From Clostridium sp. UBA2485 (GTDB taxonomy: Bacteria; Bacillota; Clostridia; Clostridiales; Clostridiaceae), in the NCBI RefSeq assembly GCF_002341865.1, contig NZ_DDOV01000013.1, positions 23,362-29,786 on the forward strand: a DNA stretch of 6,425 nucleotides, read 5' to 3'. Numbering within the stretch: the first letter of the stretch is position 1; each line of letters begins with the position of its first letter. This document shows positions 1 through 6,425 of this stretch, in pieces. The position numbers and the translations under genes were made by a program. The notes below the pieces were generated by a model, which saw nothing but the letters and a program-made list of their open reading frames with translations, did not search any database and was not told the origin of the DNA.

Positions 1-2577
1 TGCTTCATAGTATTCTTTTTCTTCTACTTTCTCTATCTTTGAATAAAGATTATCTTCTGTATTCCTAATATGCTTGCTTAATTCCTTTATCGTTGGTGCT
101 TTAAATAATTCTTTTAATGGAACCTCTTTATTTAATGCCTTATGAATTTTAGACATAAGCACAGTAGCTTTTAAAGAATATCCTCCAAGGTCAAAGAAAT
201 TGTCATTTATACCTACTTTTTCAATTCCTAATGCTTCACTCCATACTTTTGCTAAAGTTTCTTCAACTTCATTTCTTGGGGCTTCATATTCAGTTAAAGT
301 TGCTGCTAAATTTGGTTCAGGAAGTGCCCTTCTATCAAGCTTTCCATTAGCTGTTAATGGCATCTTATCTAATCGTACAAAGTAAGCTGGAATCATATAT
401 TCTGGTAATACTTCCTTTAGAAAACTCTTTATGTTTAATTCCTCAACAGAATTTTGACTTACAATGTATGCACATAGATTTTTCTCACTATCTTTGGTTT
501 CCTTAACTAACGCTACTGCTTCTTTAATACCCTCGTGTTGTAATAATCTATTTTCAATCTCGCCAAGTTCTATTCTAAATCCTCTTATCTTAACTTGATT
601 ATCTATTCTTCCTAAAAATTCTATATTTCCATCATGTAACCATCTAGCTAAATCTCCTGTTTTGTACATCTTTGCACCAGGTTTAAATGGATTATCTACA
701 AACTTTTCAGCTGTTAATTCTGGTCTATTTAAATATCCTCTTGCTAATCCATCTCCAGCTATGTATATTTCTCCAGATACACCTATAGAAGCAAGCTTAT
801 CATTCTTTAAAATATATAACTCTGTATTATCTATAGGCTTTCCTATTGGTATTGTTTTTCTATCATCATTAATGCAATCAAAATAAGATACATCTATAGT
901 AGCTTCCGTTGGACCATATAAATTTACAAGACTTTTACCACTTTTAAACTCTTTATAGAATTTTGATACTTGTTTAAAGTTTAATGCCTCTCCGCTAGAA
1001 AATACTTGTCTTAAACTTGATAAATTTATATTATCTCTGTTTTCTTCTACACAATATAAGAAAACATCTAACATAGAAGGTACAAAGTGCATTGTTGTTA
1101 CTTCATACTTATCTATTGTTTCTATTATTTTCATGGGGTCTTTTTCAGCATTAGGGCTAAGCATACATACCTTTGCTCCTACTAATGACCACCATAAAAT
1201 CTCCCATACAGAAACATCAAAAGTGTAAGTTGTTTTTTGTAGGATAGTATCTTTTTCACCTATTGGATATTTTTTTTGCATCCAATTTAATCTATTAACC
1301 AATGATCTATGTTCAATCATTGCTCCTTTAGGCTTTCCTGTAGTTCCTGAGGTGTAGATTATATATGCTAGATTGTTTGAATCATTTATTTTCCCGATAT
1401 TAGTGGTATCATTTTTAAATAATTTCTCATCAAATAAATCAATAAATTCACCATGAAACTTTATATTTTCTACTAAAGCATTTTTGCTTAATAATACCTT
1501 ACTTCCACTATCACTTAGCATATATTCTATTCTTTCCTTAGGATAGTTTGAATCTATTGGTAAGTAGGCTCCTCCTGCCTTTAAGATCCCAATTATTCCT
1601 ACAATCATCTCTAGAGATCTTTCTACCATTACTCCTACTATTGAATCAGCCTTAACACCTTTATCTCTTAATATTGTGGCAAGACTATTTGACCTTTCGT
1701 TTAACTCTCTATAAGTTAACTTCTTATCTTCAAACATTACTGCAATATTATCTGGTGTTCTTTCTACCTGAACTTCAAATAATTCATGTATTGTTTTATC
1801 CTCTGGATAATCAACCTTTGTATCATTAAATTCATATAAAATCTTATTAACATCTTTTTCAGATAATATTTTTATATCTTTAACCTTCTTATTATGATTA
1901 TTTAAAATATCTTCCAAAGCAGTTACATAGCTTTCATATAAGGTTTTAACAGTAACTTCAGTAATTTTATTAGAATTATATACAATCTGAATTCCTATTG
2001 ATTTATCTTCCATAAGTTCAAGTAAAAATGATAGCTCATTTTTACTTGACTCACATATATAATTAATATCTTTATCCTCATGTAGACCTTTCATGCATAT
2101 GCTTACTGGTGTTAGCTCCATTACATTATTAGGTAAATTGTTTTGTAGCAATATTTTTGAATTTAAATAAGCCTGATTCTTATAGCTTTCTAGTACTTTA
2201 GTTTTAATAGAATCCATATACTCTAAATATGTCTTCTCATAGTCTATATAAGATACTAGTGGCAATAACTTATTTATGTTCATATTTCCTACATTACTTT
2301 TACTAGCATAACGAGGTATACCAATTACAATATCGTTCTTACCCATATATTTAGATAAAGTGATTTTCAGTGTTGATACTAAAAAGGTATATATCAAAAG
2401 ACTATTGTTCTTGCAGATATCATTCAACTTATCTCCATATTCTTTATCAAATGTTTCTTTATATATACTTTTTTTATATGAGGATTCATCACAATAATCC
2501 CATATAAACCTTTCATTATCTTTTAAGATTTTAAGTTGCTCATTCCAATAACTTAACTCTTTCTTATACTTATTCAT
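1..2577 (-). CDS. Nonribosomal peptide synthetase 2 (3' end outside window): partial C-A(Ser)-T
   Basis: Second NRPS protein of the same assembly line, 859 residues visible, open to the left edge with no stop. The start is ATG at 2575-2577: it follows a G-rich Shine-Dalgarno at 9-base spacing, the frame is closed upstream by TAG at 2620-2622, and no other start codon lies between. Domains: N-terminal C-lobe only (about 1-240), beginning at the SYW motif (Trp11 aligns with Trp1010 of gene 1) and so lacking HHxxxDG; A domain (about 264-756) with LTYREL, LKAGGAYLPID, YTSGTTGKPKG (409-418), LYGPTE, YKTGDLARW, GRIDNQVKIRGFRIELGEIE and NGKLDRRALP (Lys746); T domain (about 764-838) with LGGYS, carrier Ser801. 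The specificity code predicts serine. The last visible residues, EKVEEKEYYEA, match the gene 1 linker EKTEGKEYHET that precedes a C domain, so another C domain probably follows. NRPS function is certain; serine is a strong prediction from the code; the role of the N-terminal piece is inferred. Confidence 0.96.
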   Translation of the reverse strand, partial: MNKYKKELSYWNEQLKILKDNERFIWDYCDESSYKKSIYKETFDKEYGDKLNDICKNNSLLIYTFLVSTLKITLSKYMGKNDIVIGIPRYASKSNVGNMNINKLLPLVSYIDYEKTYLEYMDSIKTKVLESYKNQAYLNSKILLQNNLPNNVMELTPVSICMKGLHEDKDINYICESSKNELSFLLELMEDKSIGIQIVYNSNKITEVTVKTLYESYVTALEDILNNHNKKVKDIKILSEKDVNKILYEFNDTKVDYPEDKTIHELFEVQVERTPDNIAVMFEDKKLTYRELNERSNSLATILRDKGVKADSIVGVMVERSLEMIVGIIGILKAGGAYLPIDSNYPKERIEYMLSDSGSKVLLSKNALVENIKFHGEFIDLFDEKLFKNDTTNIGKINDSNNLAYIIYTSGTTGKPKGAMIEHRSLVNRLNWMQKKYPIGEKDTILQKTTYTFDVSVWEILWWSLVGAKVCMLSPNAEKDPMKIIETIDKYEVTTMHFVPSMLDVFLYCVEENRDNINLSSLRQVFSSGEALNFKQVSKFYKEFKSGKSLVNLYGPTEATIDVSYFDCINDDRKTIPIGKPIDNTELYILKNDKLASIGVSGEIYIAGDGLARGYLNRPELTAEKFVDNPFKPGAKMYKTGDLARWLHDGNIEFLGRIDNQVKIRGFRIELGEIENRLLQHEGIKEAVALVKETKDSEKNLCAYIVSQNSVEELNIKSFLKEVLPEYMIPAYFVRLDKMPLTANGKLDRRALPEPNLAATLTEYEAPRNEVEETLAKVWSEALGIEKVGINDNFFDLGGYSLKATVLMSKIHKALNKEVPLKELFKAPTIKELSKHIRNTEDNLYSKIEKVEEKEYYEA
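64..288 (-). other. Thiolation (peptidyl carrier) domain, gene 2
   Basis: About 75 residues with core DNFFDLGGYSLKATVLM. The phosphopantetheine serine is Ser801, codon at 175-177. The residue before it is Tyr, where His or Asp is usual; otherwise the domain is nearly identical to the gene 1 carrier, so it should be functional. Confidence 0.92.
310..1788 (-). other. Adenylation domain, predicted serine (gene 2)
   Basis: The GrsA-aligned pocket residues are D454, V455, W458, H497, F526, S528, L553, I561, D562 and K746, giving DVWHFSLIDK. The classic serine code (as in EntF) is DVWHLSLIDK, so nine of ten match. All core motifs are present; A7 reads YKTGD instead of the more common YRTGD, which is tolerated in the family. 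Catalytic Lys746 is intact. Confidence 0.87.
563..609. repeat. 47-bp exact direct repeat, copy in gene 2
   Basis: Identical to 4479-4525 (offset 3916). It encodes the A8 region, about RIDNQVKIRGFRIELG, of the gene 2 A domain and is the longest exact match I found between the two modules. Confidence 0.9.
1849..2577 (-). other. N-terminal partial C domain (C-lobe only) of gene 2, possible docking element
   Basis: About 240 residues. Similarity to the C-terminal lobe of C domains begins at ELSYWNEQLK and is recognisable at LLIYTFLVSTLKITLSKYMGKNDIVIGIP, which aligns with IHIVLLSAFNILLSKYSGQEDIIVGMP of gene 1. The N-lobe with HHxxxDG is absent, and the upstream in-frame stop (2620-2622) shows it was not simply missed. 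The C6 and C7 motifs are degenerate: no NPLFDVM is seen. It therefore cannot catalyse condensation by itself. Because gene 1 ends in a complete C domain, the piece is most plausibly structural, holding the two proteins together. That role is inferred; a fusion relic is the alternative. Confidence 0.8.
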
Positions 2578-2580
2578 AAA

Positions 2581-2597
2581 GGTTATCCCCCTTAACC
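2581..2597 (-). promoter_or_regulatory. Small inverted repeat with the Shine-Dalgarno in its loop
   Basis: The minus strand reads GGTTA-AGGGGGA-TAACC: a perfect 5-base stem around a 7-base loop that holds the G run of the ribosome binding site. It fills most of the 22-base gap between the two genes. A weak hairpin in the mRNA is possible; a ribosome ending gene 1 would cover it. It could be chance. Confidence 0.4.
2585..2593 (-). promoter_or_regulatory. Shine-Dalgarno of NRPS gene 2
   Basis: AAGGGGGAT on the minus strand. Nine bases separate the last G (2587) from the ATG at 2577. It fixes the truncated N-terminus of gene 2 and lies just after the gene 1 stop at 2600-2602, consistent with one operon and reinitiating or coupled translation. 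Confidence 0.8.
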
Positions 2598-2599
2598 AT

Positions 2600-5500
2600 T
2601 CATATATTAAACTGTTCTCCTAATATATCTAATGCTGAATCATCATCAAAATATCCCTCTGAGCATTCTAAAATTATATTATCTATACTGATTTCTTTGT
2701 TCATTACTATTACTTTTAGTATATTAACATAGTCTTCTTTCATAATTTCTATAGTGCTTTTATCATAGAGCTTAGTAGAATATGTTAATGACAAGTGAAT
2801 TGTCTTCAATTTTTCTTCCACTGTCAATTCAAAATCCACCTTGGATGACCTTGTTTTCATATCGTAATATTTGATTAAAAGTCCATCTAAAAGTTTTTCA
2901 TCTTTATCAAATAAATTAATAGAATTGAACATAACATCAAATAAAGGATTTCTGCTTTTATCCAATCTTAGATTTAATCTTTCTACTAAAGCTTCAAATT
3001 GATAACTTTGATTTTCATATGCTTTTAGGGAATTTTCCTTTACTTCATTTAAGAAATCTATATACTTCTTAGAACCTTTTGGTTTATTTCTTAAAGCTAA
3101 TGTATTTACAAACATCCCCATTATATTTTGAAAATCTGTATGTGGTCTTCCTGCTATTGGCATACCTACTATAATATCTTCTTGGCCACTATATTTTGAT
3201 AGAAGTATATTGAATGCTGATAATAAAACTATATGGATGGTAGATCCAGTTTCTTTTGAAAGTTCTCTTAATTTTTCTGTAGTTTCTTCATCTACTTCGA
3301 ACTTTATATTATCTCCTTCAAAACTTTGAACAGATGGTCTTTCATAATCAGTAGGTATATTTAGTATTGGCATTTCATCATTGAACATCTTAATCCAGTA
3401 CTCTTCTTGCTTTTTCATCTCATCTGATTTTAAGAAATTATTTTGCCATGCTGCAAAATCCTTATATTGAAGTTTTAAAGGTTCTAAACTTTTCCCATTA
3501 TATATATCTGCAAATTCTTTTATTAATATATTCATAGATACCCCATCCGATATTATATGGTGCATATCTATCAACAAGTAAGTTTTATCTTCATTTCCAA
3601 CAAGTTCTACTCTAAATAACGGAGCCTTCTTTAAATTAAAAGGTCTTACAAAGGTATTTAATATGACTTCTATATTTTCATTTTGCTTTTTAACTAATTC
3701 AAACTCATAGCTCTTAAGTATTTTTTGTATTATTTCTTCATCATAAATCTCAAAATAACTTCTTAATAACTCATGCCTTTCGATTAATTTTTTGAAAGTT
3801 TCTTCTATCTTATTCTTATTAACTTTTCCTTCTAACTCAAAAACTACAGGCATGTTGTAAGCTATACTATCTTTATCAAATTCTTGAATCATATACATTC
3901 TCTTTTGAGCTGAAGATGTTTCATGATATTCTTTCCCTTCTGTTTTTTCTATATTTGAGCAAATATTTTCTTCTATACTTTCAATGTACTTGCTTAACTC
4001 TTTTATTGTTGGTGTTTTAAACAATTCTTTCAAAGGTACTTCCTTATTTAGTTCTTTATGAATTTTAGACATAAGCACCGTTGCCTTTAAAGAATGTCCT
4101 CCAAGCTCAAAGAAATTATCATCTATACCTATGTTTTCAACTCCTAATACTTCACTCCATATTTTTGCTAAAATTTCTTCAATTTCATTTCTTGGAGCCT
4201 CATATTCAGTTAAAGTTACATCTAATCTTGGCTCTGGAAGTGCTCTTCTATCAAGCTTTCCATTAATAGTTACTGGCATGCTTTCTAATTGTACAAAGTA
4301 AGCTGGAATCATATACTCTGGCAACATTTCTTTTAAGTAGTTTTTTAAATCTAACTCTTCAAGATTTTTTCCACTTATAACATATGCGCATATATATTTC
4401 TCACTATCTTTGTTTTCATTGACCAAAACTACCGCTTCCTTAACGCCTTCATGTTGTAATAGCCTATTTTCTATCTCACCAAGTTCTATTCTAAATCCTC
4501 TTATCTTAACTTGATTATCTATTCTCCCTAGAAATTCTATATTTCCATCAGGTAACCATCTAGCTAAATCTCCTGTTCTGTACATCTTTGTTCCAAACTC
4601 AAATGGATTATCTACAAACTTTTCAGCTGTTAATTCCGGTCTATTTAAATACCCTCTTGCTAGACCATCTCCACTAACACATAATTCTCCATAAACTCCT
4701 ATTGGACTTAACTTATAATTTTTATCTACTATATAAACTTTAGAATTAGTTATAGGCTTTCCTATTGATATATTAGAACTATATTCTTTTTTAATTAAAT
4801 AAGTTGTAGAAAAAGTAGTATTTTCAGTTGGTCCATATCCATTTATAATCTTAAGGTTTCTGCATTCTTTTCTTGCCAAACTAATATACTTTGGTGATAA
4901 AACATCTCCACCAACTAATAAATATCTTAATTCTTTAAATATATTTATATTTTCTTCAGCTATTTGATTGAATAGTTCAGATGTTAACCATAATATTGTA
5001 ATGCTATTTTTAATTACAAACTCTTCTAAAAGTTCAGGTAATATGATTGTTTCATTTTTAGCTAGATACAACTCTAACCCGTTAAGTAAAGCTCCCCAAA
5101 CCTCAAAAGTTGACGCATCAAATACCATAGAGCCAGTTTGGAGAATTCTATCGTTATCTTTAAACTCAATATAATTTGGTTTTTTTACCAATCTAACAAC
5201 ATTTTTGTGTTCACACATTACTCCCTTAGGATTACCAGTTGTACCTGAAGTATAAATTACATATGCTAAATCATTCGATTTGCTTACCTTTTCTAAATTG
5301 CTCGAGTTATTTTTAAATAGATTTTCATTAAATAAATCAATAAATTCACCATTAAACTCTATATTTTCTACTAAAGTATTTTTACTCAACAATATCTTGC
5401 TTTCACTATCCTTTAGCATATATTCTATTCTTTCTTTAGGATAGTTCGGATCTATTGGTAAGTAGGCCCCACCAGCTTTTAGAATTGCCATTATTCCTAC

Positions 5501-6425
5501 TATCATCTCTAGAGATCTTTCTATCATTATTCCTACTATTGAATCTGACACAATTCCTTTACTTCTTAATATTCCAGCGAGACTATTGGCCCTTTCATTT
5601 AACTCTCTATAGGTTAACTTCCTGTCTTCAAATACCACTGCAATACTATTTGGTGTTTTTTCTACCTGTGTTTCAAATAACTCATGCATGGTTTTATCCT
5701 TTGGATAATCTACTTCTGTATCATTGAATTCATATAATATTTGATTTTTCTCTGCTTCTGATAATAAATCAACTTCATATAATTTTATTTCTCTATTATT
5801 TACTATCCTATCTAGTATTCCTACAAAATGATTGCTTAGCCTTTCTATTGTTTCTTTCTTAAATAGTTTTGAACAATACTCTATACTTAAGCTTAATTTA
5901 TCATCATTTTCTAAAGCATTCAGTGTTAGGTTAAATTTAGCTATCTTGCTTTTATTATTGTATTGCTTCAATATCATATCATCTAACTTAATATCCTCAC
6001 TGTTTACGGTATCAATCATATTAATCATCACATCAAACAGCGGATTTCTGCTTGTATCTCTTTTTACATTTAGCTTTTCTACCAAAGTGTCAAATTTATA
6101 GCTTTGATTTTCATAAGCTTTTAGGGAATTTTCTTTTACTTCTTTTAAGAAATCTAAATATTTCTTATCTCCTTCTGGCTTATTTCTTAAAGCTAGCGTA
6201 TTTACAAACATCCCCATTATATTATGAAGGTCTGCATGTGGTCTTCCAGCTATTGGCGTTCCTATTACTATATCCTCTTGTCCACTATACTTTGATAGAA
6301 GTATATTTAAAGCAGATAGCAGTGTCATATGCATTGTAGTTCCTGTTTCTTTTGCAAGCTTTCTTAACTTTAGCGTTATATCCTTATCAATTTCAAAAGT
6401 TATACTATCTCCCTCAAAACTTTGC
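2600..6425 (-). CDS. Nonribosomal peptide synthetase 1 (5' end outside window): C(partial)-A(Val)-T-C-tail
   Basis: Multimodular NRPS protein, 1274 residues visible, numbered here from the right edge; the frame is open through the edge, so the Met at 6334 is internal and not the start. It activates an amino acid as aminoacyl-AMP, loads it on a phosphopantetheine arm and condenses it with the growing peptide in the cytoplasm. Domains: C-terminal lobe of a C domain (about 1-218; NPLFDVM present); A domain (about 242-728) with LTYREL, LKAGGAYLPID, YTSGTTGNPKG, NGYGPTE, YRTGDLARW, GRIDNQVKIRGFRIELGEIE and NGKLDRRALP; T domain (about 740-812) with LGGHS, carrier Ser778; complete C domain (about 833-1252) with SSAQKRMY, RHELLRS and HHIISDG (955-961); acidic tail 1253-1274. 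The specificity code predicts valine. No epimerization or thioesterase domain is visible. It ends with TGA at 2600-2602, 22 bases before the next NRPS gene, so the two are probably co-transcribed. NRPS identity is certain; the product peptide is unknown. Confidence 0.97.
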   Translation of the reverse strand, partial: QSFEGDSITFEIDKDITLKLRKLAKETGTTMHMTLLSALNILLSKYSGQEDIVIGTPIAGRPHADLHNIMGMFVNTLALRNKPEGDKKYLDFLKEVKENSLKAYENQSYKFDTLVEKLNVKRDTSRNPLFDVMINMIDTVNSEDIKLDDMILKQYNNKSKIAKFNLTLNALENDDKLSLSIEYCSKLFKKETIERLSNHFVGILDRIVNNREIKLYEVDLLSEAEKNQILYEFNDTEVDYPKDKTMHELFETQVEKTPNSIAVVFEDRKLTYRELNERANSLAGILRSKGIVSDSIVGIMIERSLEMIVGIMAILKAGGAYLPIDPNYPKERIEYMLKDSESKILLSKNTLVENIEFNGEFIDLFNENLFKNNSSNLEKVSKSNDLAYVIYTSGTTGNPKGVMCEHKNVVRLVKKPNYIEFKDNDRILQTGSMVFDASTFEVWGALLNGLELYLAKNETIILPELLEEFVIKNSITILWLTSELFNQIAEENINIFKELRYLLVGGDVLSPKYISLARKECRNLKIINGYGPTENTTFSTTYLIKKEYSSNISIGKPITNSKVYIVDKNYKLSPIGVYGELCVSGDGLARGYLNRPELTAEKFVDNPFEFGTKMYRTGDLARWLPDGNIEFLGRIDNQVKIRGFRIELGEIENRLLQHEGVKEAVVLVNENKDSEKYICAYVISGKNLEELDLKNYLKEMLPEYMIPAYFVQLESMPVTINGKLDRRALPEPRLDVTLTEYEAPRNEIEEILAKIWSEVLGVENIGIDDNFFELGGHSLKATVLMSKIHKELNKEVPLKELFKTPTIKELSKYIESIEENICSNIEKTEGKEYHETSSAQKRMYMIQEFDKDSIAYNMPVVFELEGKVNKNKIEETFKKLIERHELLRSYFEIYDEEIIQKILKSYEFELVKKQNENIEVILNTFVRPFNLKKAPLFRVELVGNEDKTYLLIDMHHIISDGVSMNILIKEFADIYNGKSLEPLKLQYKDFAAWQNNFLKSDEMKKQEEYWIKMFNDEMPILNIPTDYERPSVQSFEGDNIKFEVDEETTEKLRELSKETGSTIHIVLLSAFNILLSKYSGQEDIIVGMPIAGRPHTDFQNIMGMFVNTLALRNKPKGSKKYIDFLNEVKENSLKAYENQSYQFEALVERLNLRLDKSRNPLFDVMFNSINLFDKDEKLLDGLLIKYYDMKTRSSKVDFELTVEEKLKTIHLSLTYSTKLYDKSTIEIMKEDYVNILKVIVMNKEISIDNIILECSEGYFDDDSALDILGEQFNI
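2603..2668 (-). other. Acidic C-terminal tail of gene 1, candidate docking peptide
   Basis: The last 22 residues after the C domain, starting ECSEGYFDDDS and ending LDILGEQFNI, do not belong to the C fold and replace the linker that would normally lead into an A domain. They carry six acidic residues (E1253, E1256, three consecutive Asp, then a further Asp and Glu near the end) among hydrophobics. Short tails of this kind often mediate NRPS subunit recognition; here that is inferred from position only. Confidence 0.5.
2669..3928 (-). other. Complete condensation domain ending gene 1
   Basis: About 420 residues with all core motifs: SSAQKRMYMIQEF (C1), RHELLRSYF (C2), MHHIISDG (C3; active-site HHIISDG at 3542-3562), YKDFAAWQ and EEYW (C4), IIVGMPIAGRPH (C5), SYQFEALVERL (C6) and SRNPLFDVM (C7). 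It should catalyse peptide-bond formation between the valyl-peptide on the gene 1 carrier and serine on the gene 2 carrier. No E domain precedes it, and the DGVSMNI continuation of C3 resembles ordinary LCL domains, so an L donor is inferred. The acceptor is on another polypeptide. Confidence 0.92.
3102..3127. repeat. 26-bp exact direct repeat between the two gene 1 C domains, copy 1
   Basis: Identical to 6198-6223 (offset 3096). It encodes the NIMGMFVNT stretch in the C5 region of the complete C domain, within a longer, nearly identical segment. Confidence 0.85.
3989..4207 (-). other. Thiolation (peptidyl carrier) domain, gene 1
   Basis: About 73 residues, from YEAPRNEIEE to KELSKYIES, with core DNFFELGGHSLKA. 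The phosphopantetheine-accepting serine is Ser778, codon at 4091-4093. The motif is fully canonical, so the domain should be loaded by a phosphopantetheinyl transferase and carry the valyl intermediate. Confidence 0.93.
4240..5700 (-). other. Adenylation domain, predicted valine (gene 1)
   Basis: Aligned by eye to GrsA numbering, the pocket residues are D436, A437, F440, W479, L503, G505, G529, T537, F538 and K723, giving DAFWLGGTFK. The classic valine code is DAFWIGGTFK, so nine of ten match and the tenth is a conservative Leu for Ile. Asp436 (binds the substrate amino group) and Lys723 of the A10 motif are both present, so the domain looks active. Related branched residues such as isoleucine remain possible side substrates. 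Confidence 0.85.
4479..4525. repeat. 47-bp exact direct repeat, copy in gene 1
   Basis: Partner of 563-609, in the same A8 position of the gene 1 A domain. It reflects module duplication or gene conversion, not a mobile element. Confidence 0.9.
5770..6425 (-). other. C-terminal lobe of a condensation domain, cut by the window edge (gene 1)
   Basis: Visible motifs are DIVIGTPIAGRPH followed by NIMGMFVNTLALR (C5 region), SYKFDTLVEKL (C6) and SRNPLFDVM (C7). The HHxxxDG half lies beyond the right edge. It would add valine to the upstream peptide. Its DNA is closely similar to the corresponding part of the second C domain at about 2900-3330. Confidence 0.9.
6198..6223. repeat. 26-bp exact direct repeat between the two gene 1 C domains, copy 2
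   Basis: Partner of 3102-3127, in the equivalent position of the C domain cut by the right edge. Confidence 0.85.

Noticed and set aside
200..886. Plus-strand reading frames of 61 and 74 codons at 200-385 and 662-886
   Set aside because: They lie antisense inside the A and T domains of NRPS gene 2, have no ribosome binding site or recognisable family, and are expected by chance.
2597..2599. ATG at 2597-2599 as an upstream start after the gene 1 stop
   Set aside because: This frame meets a stop after nine codons (MVKGDNLYE) and is not the frame of gene 2.
2575..2622. A frameshift splitting one NRPS gene into two
   Set aside because: Gene 1 completes a full C domain plus a tail before its stop, and gene 2 then starts with a second copy of the C-lobe behind a good Shine-Dalgarno. 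A frameshift would give complementary halves, not duplicated ones.
3928..4240. An epimerization domain after the gene 1 carrier
   Set aside because: The region after the T domain leads directly into C1 to C7 motifs of a condensation domain with HHIISDG; E-domain-specific motifs are not seen.
6332..6334. Met codon at 6334 as the start of gene 1
   Set aside because: The same frame continues open with C-domain sequence (QSFEGDSITFEID...) to the window edge, and the Met lies inside the C-lobe.
4081..6339. Plus-strand reading frames of 61 to 95 codons within 4081-6339
   Set aside because: All are antisense to NRPS gene 1. Their Leu/Phe/Ser-rich translations are complements of AT-rich coding DNA, and two of them overlap each other.

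Overview
The window is the inside of a nonribosomal peptide synthetase (NRPS) gene cluster. Two large genes lie head to tail on the minus strand and both run off the window. The DNA is strongly AT-rich (roughly 30% G+C by eye). Arg is mostly AGA, and the protein style (linkers such as YEFNDTEVDYP, motifs such as NPLFDVM and LGGHSLKATVLMSKIHKEL) is that of low-GC Firmicutes, most likely Clostridium or a close relative. The organism is an inference, and I do not recognise the named product of the cluster.

Layout in the direction of transcription (right to left). NRPS gene 1 enters at the right edge inside a condensation (C) domain and ends at 2600. Its visible order is C (C-terminal lobe only, cut by the window) - adenylation (A) - thiolation (T) - complete C - short acidic C-terminal tail. 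NRPS gene 2 starts 22 bases later at 2577, behind a G-rich Shine-Dalgarno, and runs off the left edge. Its order is partial C (C-terminal lobe only, truly truncated at the N-terminus) - A - T - linker leading into another domain. The only intergenic space is 2578-2599. No gene-free stretch exceeds 300 bases, and I see no promoter, terminator, RNA gene, mobile element or CRISPR array.

How they work together. Read by GrsA alignment, the ten-residue specificity code of the gene 1 A domain is D-A-F-W-L-G-G-T-F-K, close to the classic valine code. That of gene 2 is D-V-W-H-F-S-L-I-D-K, close to the classic serine code. The complete C domain at the end of gene 1 carries HHIISDG and should join the upstream valyl-peptide to serine loaded on gene 2. 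No epimerization domain sits between them. The segment is therefore predicted as ...-Val-Ser-..., with both residues probably L at incorporation.

The most notable structure is the protein-protein junction. The upstream protein ends with a full C domain. The downstream protein opens with a second, catalytically empty C-terminal half of a C domain, a plausible docking element. Other points are a mosaic similarity pattern between the two A domains (near-identical flanks, divergent substrate-binding core) and a small inverted repeat that places the Shine-Dalgarno of gene 2 in a hairpin loop.
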